Shown: positions 53,465 through 62,530 of the stretch, in pieces
How the letters are laid out: each line of letters begins with the position of its first letter
How positions within the stretch are numbered: the first letter of the stretch is position 1
Origin: Klenkia taihuensis
Lineage (GTDB): Bacteria; Actinomycetota; Actinomycetes; Mycobacteriales; Geodermatophilaceae
NCBI RefSeq assembly: GCF_900112525.1
Contig: NZ_FOMD01000001.1
Span: 806,001 to 870,000 of the forward strand
Reading direction: 5' to 3'
Length of the DNA stretch: 64,000 nucleotides
Notes under the pieces: generated by a model
What the model saw: only the letters and a program-made list of their open reading frames with translations
Database searches by the model: none
What the model was told of the DNA's origin: nothing
Translations under genes and position numbers: made by a program

Positions 53465-54670
53465 GTGCCCGAGGACCTCACCCCGACCCTGCGTGCCCGC
53501 ACCACCGGCCGCCGGCGCTCCCGGCTGCACGCCGTCCCGCCCGTGCCCGCGTCGCCACCCGTGGTGGCCGACCCGGGCCGGCGGCTGCGGATCGCGCTCA
53601 TCGGGTCCAGCCGCTACCCGATCGGCGAGCCCTTCGCCGGGGGTCTGGAGTCCCACGTCTGGCAGCTGACCCGGTCGCTGACCGCCCGCGGGCACGACGT
53701 GACCCTCTTCGCCGCGCCCGGCTCGGACCCGCGGCTGCCGGTGGAGCGCCTGGCGGTCCGCCCGCTGCGGATCAGCACCACCGCCCGGGCCGACGTCAGC
53801 ATGGCGCCCGAGGTCTTCCTGGAGGACCACCACGCCTACCTGGCGCTGATGCTGGAGCTGACCGGTCGCCGCGCGCTGGACTTCGACATCGTGCACAACC
53901 ACGCCACGCACTACCTGCCGCTGGCGATGGCCCCGGCGCTGCAGGTCCCCATGGTCTCCACGCTGCACTGCCCGCCGACGCCGTGGCTGGAGTCGGCGCT
54001 GCAGAGCGACGGCCCCACCCCGGCCCACCTGGTCGCGGTCAGCGGGCACACCGCCGCCGCGTGGCAGGGCAGCCCGGCCGTGGGCCAACGCGTCGGCGTG
54101 GTCCCCAACGGCGTGGACCTGGACCGCTGGGTCGCCGGGCCCGGCGGCGGTCCGCTGATCTGGTCGGGCCGCATCGTCCCGGAGAAGGGCACCCACCTGG
54201 CCGTGCAGGCCGCGCTGGCCGCCGGCCGCGAGCTGCAGATCGCCGGCCCGGTGGTCGACCGCGGCTACTTCGACCGCACGATCGCGCCGTTCCTCGGCCG
54301 CGGCGTCACCCACCTGGGCCACCTGGACCACCCCGAGCTCGCCGACGCCGTCGGCCGGGCCTCGGTCGCGCTGGTCACCCCGTGCTGGGACGAGCCCTAC
54401 GGCCTGGTGGTCGCCGAGGCGCTGGCCTGCGGCACCCCGGTCGTGGCGTTCGCCCGCGGCGGCATCCCCGAGATCGTCACCCCGCAGTGCGGCCGGCTGG
54501 TGCCCGCGGGCGACGTCGCGGCGCTGGCGGCGGCGATCCCGGAGGCCGAGCAGCTCTCCCGCGCAGCGGCCCGGGAGCGGGCGCGCGCACACTGCTCGGT
54601 GGAGACGATGGTCGACCGGTACGAGCAGCTCTACGGCTCGCTGGTCAGCGCGGCGGTGGCCACCGCGTGA
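53465..54670 (+). CDS. Glycosyltransferase family 4
   Basis: 401 residues from GTG 53465; ATG 53387 would add 26 atypical residues. GT-B fold: 'FAGGLESHVWQLTRSLTARGHDVTLFAAPG' (N-terminal acceptor domain), 'GRIVPEKGTHLAVQAA' and the donor motif 'EPYGLVVAEALACGTPVVAFARGGIPEIV' with E-x7-E. It transfers a sugar from a nucleotide donor; the product is unknown. First of six glycosyltransferase genes, 16 bp before the next. Confidence 0.87.
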   Translation: MPEDLTPTLRARTTGRRRSRLHAVPPVPASPPVVADPGRRLRIALIGSSRYPIGEPFAGGLESHVWQLTRSLTARGHDVTLFAAPGSDPRLPVERLAVRPLRISTTARADVSMAPEVFLEDHHAYLALMLELTGRRALDFDIVHNHATHYLPLAMAPALQVPMVSTLHCPPTPWLESALQSDGPTPAHLVAVSGHTAAAWQGSPAVGQRVGVVPNGVDLDRWVAGPGGGPLIWSGRIVPEKGTHLAVQAALAAGRELQIAGPVVDRGYFDRTIAPFLGRGVTHLGHLDHPELADAVGRASVALVTPCWDEPYGLVVAEALACGTPVVAFARGGIPEIVTPQCGRLVPAGDVAALAAAIPEAEQLSRAAARERARAHCSVETMVDRYEQLYGSLVSAAVATA

Positions 54671-54686
54671 GCGGGAGGGGTATCCG

Positions 54687-55658
54687 GTGATCGGCTGGTA
54701 CGTGCACCACCAGGGCCGCGGGCACCTGCACCGCGCGGCCGCGGTCGCGGCAGTCCTGGACACCCCGGTGGTGGGCCTGTCGTCGCTGCCGTCCCCCGGG
54801 GAGCCCTTCGCCGACTGGGTGCCCCTCGCCGACGACGCCGGCCACCCCGTCGAGGAGGTCACCGCCGGCGGCGCGCTGCACTGGGCCCCGCGCGGGCACG
54901 ACGGCATGCGCCAGCGGATGTCCCGGCTGGCCGCCTGGGTGGAGCAGGCTCGCCCGGCCGCCGTCGTCGTCGACGTGTCGGTCGAGGTCAGCGTGTTCCT
55001 GCGGCTCATGGGCGTGCCCGTCGTGGTCACCGCCATGCCCGGCGACCGCACCGACGCCCCGCACACCACCGGCTACACCGTCGCGGAGCGGGTGCTCGCC
55101 TTCTGGCCGCAGGACGTGCTGGACCCGCCGTGGCTGTCCCGGCTGGGCGACCGGGTGGTGCACGTCGGCGCGGTCTCGCGCTTCGACGGCCGCGAGCCGG
55201 CCGACCCGGTGCCCGGCAGCGGCGTGCTGCTCGCCGGCGGGGGCGGCTCCGCGGTGACGCAGGCCGACGTCGACGCCCTGCGCGCGGTCACCCCCGGGCT
55301 GGGGTGGACCGTGCTGGGCGGCCCCGGCGACTGGTCGGCCGACCCCTGGCCGGTGCTGTCCTCGGCCGACGTGGTGGTGACCCACGCCGGGCAGAACGCG
55401 CTCGCCGAGGTGGCCGCGGCCCGGCGTCCGGCCGTGGTGGTCGCCCAGGAGCGGCCCTTCCGCGAGCAGCACCGCACCACCGACGCGCTGCACCGCTCGG
55501 GCATCGCCGTCGGCCTGCCCCGCTGGCCGGACGCCGCGGCCTGGCCGCGGCTGCTGGAGCAGGCCCGGGCGCTGGGCGGCGGAGGCTGGGCCCGCTGGTC
55601 GCCGGGCGACGCGGCGCGGCGCGCGGCCCGCGAGATCGAGGCGGTGGCGCGCACGTGA
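54687..55658 (+). CDS. Glycosyltransferase, MurG/GT28-like
   Basis: 323 residues from GTG 54687. 'GWYVHHQGRGHLHRAAAVAAVL' is the G-x-G-H N-terminal motif of GT28/UGT enzymes; 'DVVVTHAGQNALAEVAAARRPAVVVAQERPFREQ' is the donor-binding motif (H-A-G-x-N). Shorter than MurG, without a membrane-binding patch I can point to. GTGA overlap with the next gene. Confidence 0.83.
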   Translation: MIGWYVHHQGRGHLHRAAAVAAVLDTPVVGLSSLPSPGEPFADWVPLADDAGHPVEEVTAGGALHWAPRGHDGMRQRMSRLAAWVEQARPAAVVVDVSVEVSVFLRLMGVPVVVTAMPGDRTDAPHTTGYTVAERVLAFWPQDVLDPPWLSRLGDRVVHVGAVSRFDGREPADPVPGSGVLLAGGGGSAVTQADVDALRAVTPGLGWTVLGGPGDWSADPWPVLSSADVVVTHAGQNALAEVAAARRPAVVVAQERPFREQHRTTDALHRSGIAVGLPRWPDAAAWPRLLEQARALGGGGWARWSPGDAARRAAREIEAVART

Positions 55659-56446
55659 GGACGGCGGTCGTCACCGTCGTGCACGGCCGGCACGACCACC
55701 TCGCCCGGCAGCTGGCCGGCCTGGCCCGGCAGACCCGCCCCGCCGACGACCACGTGGTCGTGGCGATGGGCGACGACGGCGTGCGCGCGGTCGTGGGCGG
55801 GCGGGCGCGGGTGGTCGACCTCCCGGCCGGTCCGCGGCTGCCGCTGGCGGCCGCGCGCAACGCCGGTGCCGCCGCCGCGCTGGCCGCCGGCGCGGACCAC
55901 CTGGTGTTCCTCGACGTCGACTGCATCCCCGCACCGGAGCTCGTCGCCCGGTACTCAGCGGTCGCCCAGGACGGTGTGCTCGACTCGGGCCCCGTGAGCT
56001 ACCTGCCGCCGGCCGACGACTACGACCTGGACGGCCTGGCCGCCCTCGCCGACCCGCACCCGGCCCGGCCCGCCCCGCGCGACGGCGAGGTGCTGCCCGC
56101 CGAGGACCACCGGCTGTTCTGGTCGTTGTCCTTCGCGCTGACCGCGGCGACCTGGACGCGGCTCGGCGGGTTCTGCGAGGCCTACGCCGGCTACGGCGGC
56201 GAGGACACCGACTTCGCAGAGACCGCGCACGCGGCGGGCGTCGGGCTGCGCTGGGTGGGCGGCGCCGCGGCGTTCCACCAGCACCACCCGGTGTCCCGGC
56301 CCCCGGTCGAGCACCTGGACGACGTGCTGGTCAACGGTCGGGTCTTCGCCGACCGGTGGGGCTGGTGGCCGATGCAGGGGTGGTTGGAGGCCTTCGCCGA
56401 GCGCGGCCTGGTGCGGCGCTCGGGCGAGGGCTGGGTGGCCGCGTGA
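55655..56446 (+). CDS. Glycosyltransferase family 2 (GT27/GT7 C-terminal type)
   Basis: 263 residues. 'VVTVVHGRHDHLARQLAGLARQT' and 'VFLDVDCIPAPELV' (D-x-D) are the GT-A donor and metal site; 'GGFCEAYAGYGGEDTDFAETAHAAG' is the galactosyltransferase-type GEDxDF motif. The last ~70 residues with 'FHQHHPVS' could bind the acceptor. Overlaps both neighbours by 4 bp. Confidence 0.86.
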   Translation: MRTAVVTVVHGRHDHLARQLAGLARQTRPADDHVVVAMGDDGVRAVVGGRARVVDLPAGPRLPLAAARNAGAAAALAAGADHLVFLDVDCIPAPELVARYSAVAQDGVLDSGPVSYLPPADDYDLDGLAALADPHPARPAPRDGEVLPAEDHRLFWSLSFALTAATWTRLGGFCEAYAGYGGEDTDFAETAHAAGVGLRWVGGAAAFHQHHPVSRPPVEHLDDVLVNGRVFADRWGWWPMQGWLEAFAERGLVRRSGEGWVAA

Positions 56447-57459
56447 TCCGCGTCGCGACCGTCCCGTACGCCCACCCCTACCTCGACGCCGTGCTGCCCG
56501 CGGACGTCGTGCGGGTGGGCCCGCCGCCCCCGCCGGCCGACCCGTGGGCACCGAGCCCCTGGCTGGACCCGGCGTACCTGACCGCGCACGCCGACGAGGT
56601 CGACGTGGTGCACCTGCACTTCGGCTTCGACCACATGACCCCCGACGAGGTCGTGGCCTGGACCGAGGCGGTGCGCCGCAGCGGGATCGCGCTGGTGGTG
56701 ACCGTGCACGACCTGCGCAACCCGCACCACTCCACCCGCGAGCGGCACGACCGGCACCTGGTCGCGCTGCTGGGCGCCGCCGAGGTGGTGCTGACCCTCA
56801 CCGAGGGCGCCGCCGACGAGATCGCCGAGCGGTTCTCCCGGTCCTGCATCGTGGTGCCGCACCCGGGCCTGGTCACCCCGCTGCCCGACGTCGGCCGGGA
56901 GCCGCGGCTGGTCGGGGTGCACCTGAAGTCGCTGCGCAGCAACCTGCTCGACCCGCTGGACGTCGTCCGCGCGGCGGCGTCGGGGGCGGTGTCCGGGGGC
57001 GGGCGGCTGCGGGTGGACGTGCACGACGACGTCGACCTCGACGCCCGGGTGCCGGGGCTGCGGGAGGGCGCCGAGGCCGGGGAGTACGAGCTGGTCGTGC
57101 ACGCGCGCTTCGACGACCGGGAGCTGACCGCCTACCTGCAGATGCTGGCGGTGTCGGTGCTGCCGCACCGCTTCGGCACGCACTCGGGCTGGCTGGAGGC
57201 CTGCCGGGACGTCGGCACCCGGGTGGTGGCGCCGACCTGCGGCCACTACGCCGACCAGTGGGACGACGTCGTGCTCTACGGCAACGACGAGGTGCGCGGC
57301 CTGGACGCCGGCTCGCTGACCGCCGCGGTGCTGGTGGCCGTCACCCGGCCCTGGCCGGCCCGCGCCGACCCCGGCTGGCGGGCCGAGCAGCGCACCCAGC
57401 TGCGGCGGGTGCACGACCACGTGTACGGCCGGGTCGCGGCCGACCGCGCCCGGGCGTGA
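56443..57459 (+). CDS. Glycosyltransferase-like protein (GT-B fold)
   Basis: 338 residues from GTG 56443. 'VDVVHLHFGFDHMTPDEVVAWTEAVRRSGIALVVTVHDLRNPHH' is the GT4-type acceptor half. The C-terminal half ('AVSVLPHRFGTHSGWLEACRDVGTRVVAPTCGHYADQWDDV') has a modified donor motif, with a single clear Glu, so donor binding may differ. Coupled to both neighbours. Confidence 0.75.
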   Translation: MIRVATVPYAHPYLDAVLPADVVRVGPPPPPADPWAPSPWLDPAYLTAHADEVDVVHLHFGFDHMTPDEVVAWTEAVRRSGIALVVTVHDLRNPHHSTRERHDRHLVALLGAAEVVLTLTEGAADEIAERFSRSCIVVPHPGLVTPLPDVGREPRLVGVHLKSLRSNLLDPLDVVRAAASGAVSGGGRLRVDVHDDVDLDARVPGLREGAEAGEYELVVHARFDDRELTAYLQMLAVSVLPHRFGTHSGWLEACRDVGTRVVAPTCGHYADQWDDVVLYGNDEVRGLDAGSLTAAVLVAVTRPWPARADPGWRAEQRTQLRRVHDHVYGRVAADRARA

Positions 57460-58346
57460 CCGTTCGGCACTGGGTGGTCGGCCCGCCCGAGCACGGCGTC
57501 ACCCGGTACGCGCGCGAGCTGGCCGACGCCGCGGGCACGGTCGGCCCCGACGTCGTCCACGTGCACTACACCGACCGGCTGTTCGGGCCCACCGCCGAGG
57601 AGTCCGCCGCCGCGTTCACCACGCAGGTCGTCGCGCTCGGCCGCCCGGTGGTGGTGACGCTGCACGACGTGCCCCCGGACGACGGCTCGGTGCTGCAGCG
57701 GCGCCGCGCGCGGGCCTACGCCGCGGTGGTGGGGGCGGCGGCCGCGGTGGTGGTCAACAGCGACCACGAGGCCGCCCGGCTGGCCCGGTTCTCGCCCGTC
57801 CGGCCCGCCGTGGTGCCGCTGCCGGTGCAGCCGCTGCCGCCCGGCCCGGTGCCGCCGCCGGACGGCCAGGTCGTGGTGCTGGGCTTCCTGTACCCCGGGA
57901 AGGGGCACGAGGAGGCGCTGCGGGCGCTGCCGCCGGGCACCGGGCTGACGGCGCTGGGCCGCCCGTCGGACGGCCACGAGGACCTGGTGGAGCAGCTGTC
58001 GGCACGGGGGCCGCTGACGGTGACCGGCTACGTGCCCGACGACGAGCTGCCCGCCCGGCTGCGCGCGGCGTCGGTCCCGCTGGCCCCGCACCGGCACGTC
58101 TCGGCGTCCGGCTCGATCGGCTCGTGGCTGGCCGCCGGCCGCCGTCCGCTGGTGCCCGACGTGCCCTACACGCGGGAGGTCGAGGGCCGCTCGCCCGGGG
58201 CGCTGTGGCTCTACGACGACCTGGCCCCGGCGCTGGCCCGGGCCCTTGCCGAGCCGGAGCTGACCTGGCTGGACCCCGGGACGCCGGTCGGCCCGTCGTG
58301 GGCGGCGACGGTGGCCGCCTACCGGACGGTGTGGGCCGCGTGCTGA
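57456..58346 (+). CDS. Glycosyltransferase family 4, short
   Basis: 296 residues from GTG 57456. 'HGVTRYARELADAAG', 'VVHVHYTDRLFGPTAEESAAAF', 'VVVTLHDVPPDDGSV' and 'VLGFLYPGKGHEEALRALP' are GT4-like. The C-terminal region ends early and the E-x7-E motif is not visible ('SGSIGSWLAAGRRPLVPDVPYTREV' stands there). It overlaps the next gene by 7 bp. Confidence 0.75.
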   Translation: MTVRHWVVGPPEHGVTRYARELADAAGTVGPDVVHVHYTDRLFGPTAEESAAAFTTQVVALGRPVVVTLHDVPPDDGSVLQRRRARAYAAVVGAAAAVVVNSDHEAARLARFSPVRPAVVPLPVQPLPPGPVPPPDGQVVVLGFLYPGKGHEEALRALPPGTGLTALGRPSDGHEDLVEQLSARGPLTVTGYVPDDELPARLRAASVPLAPHRHVSASGSIGSWLAAGRRPLVPDVPYTREVEGRSPGALWLYDDLAPALARALAEPELTWLDPGTPVGPSWAATVAAYRTVWAAC

Positions 58347-59620
58347 CGGTCGCGGGGAACGACTGGTCCGGGCTCGACGGGGTCCGTCCCACGGAGCCGC
58401 CGACGGTGAGCGTGGTGGTGCCGTACTACCGCGCGCAGGCGCAGCTGGACCTGGTGCTGGCCGGCCTGGCCGCGCAGACCCACCCGGCGACCCGGCTGCA
58501 GGTGGTGGTCGCCGACGACGGGTCGCCGGAGCCGCCGGTCGTGGGCCCCGGGGTGGTCGTGGTGCGGCACGAGGACCGGGGCTTCCGGGCCGCCGCGGCG
58601 CGCAACCTGGGCGCCCGCGCGGCCGAGGGCGAGGTGCTGCTGTTCGTCGACGGCGACACGGTGCCCGAGCCGGCCTACGTGGCAGAGCTGGCCGCGCTGC
58701 CGGCACTGCTGCCCGACGCGCTGGTCACCGGCCGGCGGCGGCACGCCGACCTGACCGGCTGGACGCCGGACCGGCTGCGCGCGTGGTTCGCCGGCGGCCC
58801 GGCCCCGGAGGAGCTGACCGAGCCGGCCTGGCTGCGGGAGGCGGGGTCGCTGCTGGACGCCGACGACCGCTCGTACCGGTTCGTGATCAGCGCGGTGATG
58901 GGGACGTCGCGGGCGCTGTTCCGCGAGGTCGGCGGCTTCGACGAGACCTTCGACGGCTACGGCGGCGAGGACTGGGAGCTGGCGCACCGGCTGTTCACCG
59001 CGGGGGCGGTGCTGGCCCACCGCGAGCGGGCGGTGGCCTGGCACGACGGCCCGGACTGGGGCCTTCGCGGCGACGACCCGGTGGCGGCGCGGCGGGAGAA
59101 GAACGCCGAGACCCGGTCGCTGGCCCGGCTGCTGCCCGACCCCGCGGCGCGCGGGGTCGGCGGCTGGTGGCGCCACCCCGACGTCGTCGTGCGGATGACC
59201 CCGGGCGGGGACGTCGACGCGACGGTGCTGGGGGTGCGGTCGCTGCTCGCGGCCGGGCTCGACCTGCAGGTGTGGGGTGTCGACCCCTCGGTGGTCGACG
59301 ACGACCCGCGGGTGCACGCCGGGGAACCGCCCCCGCCGGTGCTGGCCCGCTGCCGCACCCAGGTGACGCTGTCCGGCCCGTTGCGCTGGGCACCCGGGGG
59401 CCTGGCCGGGCTGGTGGCGCAGGTGCGCCCCGGCGGGGTCGGCCGGGTCACCGGGGTCGTCGACGGCGTGCAGGTCGAGGTGGCCGCGACCCGGGCGCTC
59501 CGCCGCTGCGCCCGGTGGGGTGTCGACATGTCGACCCTGTTCGGCGAGGCGCAGGTCGACGTCCCCGCCGAGCCGCTGGGCGAGCACCCCGACGTGGCGC
59601 ACTGGCTGCCCCGGCTCTGA
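58340..59620 (+). CDS. Glycosyltransferase family 2 with C-terminal extension
   Basis: 426 residues from GTG 58340. 'VSVVVPYYRAQAQLDLVLAGLAAQTHPATRLQVVVADDGS', 'VLLFVDGDTVPEPAYVAEL' (D-x-D) and 'GGFDETFDGYGGEDWELAHRLFTAGA' (GEDxE motif) mark a GT2 enzyme similar in type to the gene at 55655. The last ~150 residues ('VVVRMTPGGDVDATVLGVRSLLAAGLDLQVWGVDPSVV') form an extra domain I do not recognise. Last gene of the cluster, which may build a cell-surface glycan. Confidence 0.85.
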   Translation: MLTVAGNDWSGLDGVRPTEPPTVSVVVPYYRAQAQLDLVLAGLAAQTHPATRLQVVVADDGSPEPPVVGPGVVVVRHEDRGFRAAAARNLGARAAEGEVLLFVDGDTVPEPAYVAELAALPALLPDALVTGRRRHADLTGWTPDRLRAWFAGGPAPEELTEPAWLREAGSLLDADDRSYRFVISAVMGTSRALFREVGGFDETFDGYGGEDWELAHRLFTAGAVLAHRERAVAWHDGPDWGLRGDDPVAARREKNAETRSLARLLPDPAARGVGGWWRHPDVVVRMTPGGDVDATVLGVRSLLAAGLDLQVWGVDPSVVDDDPRVHAGEPPPPVLARCRTQVTLSGPLRWAPGGLAGLVAQVRPGGVGRVTGVVDGVQVEVAATRALRRCARWGVDMSTLFGEAQVDVPAEPLGEHPDVAHWLPRL

Positions 59621-59630
59621 GCCTCACCGG

Positions 59631-59936
59631 TCAGAGGACGACGGCGCCGACGAAGAGCAGGTAGAGGCCCAGCGCCAGGGCCGCGAGCACGGAGCAGACC
59701 CCTACCCACCGACCCCGCGCGGTGGCGATCCAGGCGGCCACGGCGAGGGCGCCCCAGGCAGCGGCGTGCCCGGCGTCCACCAGAGAGCCCCACGTCCCGG
59801 TCCCCACCGGGGGGACGCCGTCCCCGACGACCGTGAGAACCACCGCCACGGTCGTCGCGACCAGGGCGCCGGCCAGCCAGCGCACGCGGTGCGCCGGCAG
59901 GTCGCCCCGGGTGGCGGGCTCCGGCTCGTGCGGCAC
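59631..59936 (-). CDS. Small membrane protein, three helices
   Basis: 101 residues from GTG 59936. Three hydrophobic segments ('VRWLAGALVATTVAVVLTVVG', 'AAAWGALAVAAWIATARG', 'VCSVLAALALGLYLLFVGAVVL') after a short hydrophilic N-terminus. No family recognised. A longer frame reaches 60164 but its start lies in the HNH gene. Convergent on the last glycosyltransferase, 10 bp apart. Confidence 0.62.
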   Translation of the reverse strand: MPHEPEPATRGDLPAHRVRWLAGALVATTVAVVLTVVGDGVPPVGTGTWGSLVDAGHAAAWGALAVAAWIATARGRWVGVCSVLAALALGLYLLFVGAVVL

Positions 59937-59941
59937 GCCGC

Positions 59942-60079
59942 ATGCCCAGCACGCGCCGGGTGCTCGACGCGCGGTGCCAGGAGGAGGAACGCCAGGCGGC
60001 GTTCGCCGAGCGGATCCGCCGGATCCGGGCACGGGAGATCCCGCCGCGGGACCACCCGGGAGGCGCAGGAGGGGTCTAG
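59942..60079 (+). CDS. Possible 45-residue small protein
   Basis: ATG 59942 to TAG 60079. The predicted peptide has a strongly charged helix ('RCQEEERQAAFAERIRRIRARE') and a Gly-rich end. It lies divergent to the small membrane protein, with 5 bp between starts, and overlaps the last bases of the HNH gene. No ribosome binding site or -10 is clear. It fills the otherwise empty gap 59937-60075. Confidence 0.35.
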   Translation: MPSTRRVLDARCQEEERQAAFAERIRRIRAREIPPRDHPGGAGGV

Positions 60080-61557
60080 GTGCTCGCCGACGCGGGCTCG
60101 TCCGGTGGGTAGCCGGTGATGATCTCGGTGCCGTCGTCGCGGAAGGTGCGCCATCGGCCTTCATCGGGGTCCCACCGCACCGCGTAGCCGTGGTGCACCT
60201 TCGTGTGGTGCCGTTCGCAGAGCAGAGCGGTGTTCTCGACGCTGGTCTCGCCGTGGTCGGCGATCCACTCGTCCACGTGGTGGGCGTCGCACCACCAGCT
60301 GGGGGCGGCGCACCCGGCGAAGACGCACCCGCCGTCGCGGGCCTCGGCGGCCCGGCGGATGTGCGGGGGGACCAGCCGCTGCGAGCGGCCGATGTTCAGC
60401 GGCATGCCGTCGGGGCCGAGGAGCACCCGCGTGATGAGCGAGTCGCAGGCGATCTGCCGGGCCGTGGTGTTGGAGACCTGCTGGCCGGAGCCGAGGCGGG
60501 CTGAGCCGGCGACCTCGTCGGTGTCGAGCAGGTCCTCCGCGGCGATGGTGACCGCGACGTGCGCCCGGTTGCCGCGCAGCACCGGGGTGGTGGCGGCGGC
60601 CAGAGCGTTGTCGCACAGCTGCACGAGAGCGTCGGCCATCTGCTGCGCGTGGCTGCGGTCGTCGTCCTTGGTCCGGCCGGCCTGCTGGTAGGCGGTGAGC
60701 GCGGTCATGAGCTTCTCGAAGCCGACCGCGTCCCAGCGGCCGTGCGCCGACCCGCCGGTGCCGTCGGTGGCGCGGCTGAGGTGCAGCTCGCGACGGCGGG
60801 TGGGGTCGGGCTCGGGGCCGTCGGGGTCGATCCAGTCAAGGGTCCGCTCGACCACGGCGGGCAACGCCTCGCGCTGCGAACCGCTGGCGCAGGCGGTGAG
60901 GGTGGCGTCGAGGCCGTCGTCCCCGTGCACCTGCACGCCGAGCTCGCCCGCCCGGGCGAGCCGCGCGGGGGTGGCCACCCGGGCGACGACGGCGGTCTGG
61001 TCAGCGGTGATGCGGCCCTCGGACGCCGCGGTGTCCCACTGCGGCAGCTGCTCCAGCGTGCGCCCGGCGCGCACGACCCGGGCCGCGGTCGCCGGGCTGA
61101 CGCCGAGGTGGCCGGACATCCAGGACCGCATCGTCCTCTGGCCGTCGAACTCCGCGGCCTGCGCGTTCTCCGCGGCCCGGACGGCGTGCGCCAGCGCGGT
61201 GTCGACGACGTTGGCCAGCTGCTGCAGGCCCCGCACCCGGGCCAGCAGTGCCGGTGCCACCGCGCCGGGGGCGCCGGCCGGCGTCACCGCGTCGACCACC
61301 TCGCGGGCCGCGGCGAGCACGGCGGCGACGTCGTCGGGCACGGTCATCGACACCTGGCGAGCGGCTTCCCGCTCGGCGGCCCGGGCCGCCCGGTCGGCTG
61401 CGGCGGCGGCCACGCGCGCCGGCTCCGCGGCCCGGGTGCCCGCCACCTCGGCATCCAGCGCCGCCCACGCCGACGCCACCACGGCAGAGGCCCCGGCCGA
61501 GAACATCCCGGTGTCGGGGAAGGGGTCGAAGGGCGCGCCGTCGGTCAGCTCTCCCAC
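60076..61557 (-). CDS. DUF222/HNH endonuclease (13E12 repeat-like)
   Basis: 493 residues from GTG 61557 (GGAGGGAGG 8 nt upstream); other starts in the same frame lie up to 61629. The N-terminal DUF222 region ('VVDTALAHAVRAAENAQAAEFDGQRTMRSWMSGHLGVSPATAARVVRAGRTLEQLP') is followed by an HNH nuclease domain: 'GGCVFAGCAAPSWWCDAHHVDEWIADHGETSVENTALLCERHHTKVHHG', with Cys and His zinc ligands and the catalytic H-H. This family is multicopy in actinomycetes, and 13E12 members in M. tuberculosis are linked to LexA sites. A LexA-type box covers the promoter here too. Confidence 0.9.
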   Translation of the reverse strand: MGELTDGAPFDPFPDTGMFSAGASAVVASAWAALDAEVAGTRAAEPARVAAAAADRAARAAEREAARQVSMTVPDDVAAVLAAAREVVDAVTPAGAPGAVAPALLARVRGLQQLANVVDTALAHAVRAAENAQAAEFDGQRTMRSWMSGHLGVSPATAARVVRAGRTLEQLPQWDTAASEGRITADQTAVVARVATPARLARAGELGVQVHGDDGLDATLTACASGSQREALPAVVERTLDWIDPDGPEPDPTRRRELHLSRATDGTGGSAHGRWDAVGFEKLMTALTAYQQAGRTKDDDRSHAQQMADALVQLCDNALAAATTPVLRGNRAHVAVTIAAEDLLDTDEVAGSARLGSGQQVSNTTARQIACDSLITRVLLGPDGMPLNIGRSQRLVPPHIRRAAEARDGGCVFAGCAAPSWWCDAHHVDEWIADHGETSVENTALLCERHHTKVHHGYAVRWDPDEGRWRTFRDDGTEIITGYPPDEPASAST

Positions 61558-61579
61558 CTCGGGCACCTCCCTCCTGCGT

Positions 61580-61601
61580 TCGATCACTTGTTCGAACAGT
61601 A
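61580..61601 (-). promoter_or_regulatory. LexA (SOS) box overlapping the -10 of the HNH gene
   Basis: Minus strand reads TCGAACAAGTGATCGA (61595-61580), one mismatch from the actinomycete SOS consensus TCGAAC-N4-GTTCGA. TACTGT (61601-61596), directly upstream, is a plausible -10. LexA would cover the transcription start. Confidence 0.65.
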
Positions 61602-61627
61602 CCGCACCCGGGGGGTCATGGCAAAGC

Positions 61628-61652
61628 AAAAGCGCAGCTCAGAGCCGCTTTT
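61628..61652 (-). terminator. A/T-flanked hairpin, terminator of the small-gene pair
   Basis: AAAAGCG (61628-61634) pairs with CGCTTTT (61646-61652). On the minus strand the stem is followed by GCTTTGCC, a weak T tract. It lies downstream of the gene ending at 61731 and upstream of the HNH promoter. It is a local AT-rich spot in a very GC-rich window. Confidence 0.5.
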
Positions 61653-61730
61653 ATCCCCCAGAACGGCGGGATGCAACGGCCGCCCTGTCGCCGGGTCGGC
61701 GCGGTACGCGGCCCACCGCGTCCGGCGGGG

Positions 61731-61964
61731 TCAGCGCCCCCGACCCCGGCCGTGTCGTCGTCTGACGACCTCCCGGCCCACGAGGCCGCTGCCGGCGAAC
61801 ACCACGAACAGCACGACGGCCAGGACCCACCCGCTGAGCAGGACGCCGACCAGTGCGCCCAGGCAGCCCCAGGCGAGCTGCACCACCAGGAAACGGCCGA
61901 ACGGGCGCCGGGCCAGGAACTCCTCGGCGTCGGCCCGTTGGCCGTCGGCCGGGTCCTCAGTCAT
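61731..61964 (-). CDS. Small two-helix membrane protein
   Basis: 77 residues from ATG 61964, overlapping the upstream gene by 8 bp. A charged N-terminus ('DGQRADAEEFLARRPFGR') is followed by two hydrophobic helices ('FLVVQLAWGCLGALVGVLL', 'WVLAVVLFVVFAGSGLV') and an Arg-rich tail. No family recognised. Confidence 0.65.
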   Translation of the reverse strand: MTEDPADGQRADAEEFLARRPFGRFLVVQLAWGCLGALVGVLLSGWVLAVVLFVVFAGSGLVGREVVRRRHGRGRGR

Positions 61965-62337
61965 CGCTGCCCGGCCGGACGGCGCTCCACCGCAGATCGT
62001 CCCGCGGAGCCGGGGGCGCGCCAGGGACACCGGCGCGGCTGCGCATCCACGCGTGGAGGCGGTCGAGCACCCGCAGCGCGCGGTCCTCGTCGGTCCGCAG
62101 CTCGGCAAGGACCGGGAAGCCGTCGTCCATCGGCACGCCCTCGGTGGCCGCGGCAGCGCAGAGCGCCGACACCCATCCCGGCCCGAACGCAGACTCCGCA
62201 CCGTACGTGACGACCGCGTGGGCAGCGTCCACCCGGGCGCCGGACTCGAGCAGCAGTTCGACCTCCACCCAGGCCAGGAGCGTGTACAGCGACGGCCCCG
62301 GCCAGCGGCTCGTTGCCTCGTCGGCGGGTGGTTGCAC
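61957..62337 (-). CDS. Uncharacterised soluble protein
   Basis: 126 residues from GTG 62337; ATG 62415 would add 26 residues with unusual codons, and CAGTCT 6 nt before the GTG could be a leaderless -10. Helical ('SLYTLLAWVEVELLLESGARVDAAHAVVTYGAE', 'PVLAELRTDEDRALRVLDRLHAWMRSR'). No family recognised. Coupled to the small membrane protein downstream. Confidence 0.6.
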   Translation of the reverse strand: MQPPADEATSRWPGPSLYTLLAWVEVELLLESGARVDAAHAVVTYGAESAFGPGWVSALCAAAATEGVPMDDGFPVLAELRTDEDRALRVLDRLHAWMRSRAGVPGAPPAPRDDLRWSAVRPGSDD

Positions 62338-62530
62338 GTCGAGAGACTGGCACCCGGACGAGCTCGCAGCACGCCGGCTGCCGGAGGACGGACAAGACGG
62401 CAGAGGGGTGGTCATGCGGCGCAGTGGCCGTCGCCCTGGCGCGACGCCTGCCCGGACAACCCGGTCGACGGCCGTCCCCGGCCACGGCAGGGTGGGCCCG
62501 ACGCGTCACCCGCTGCCGAGGAGGATCACC

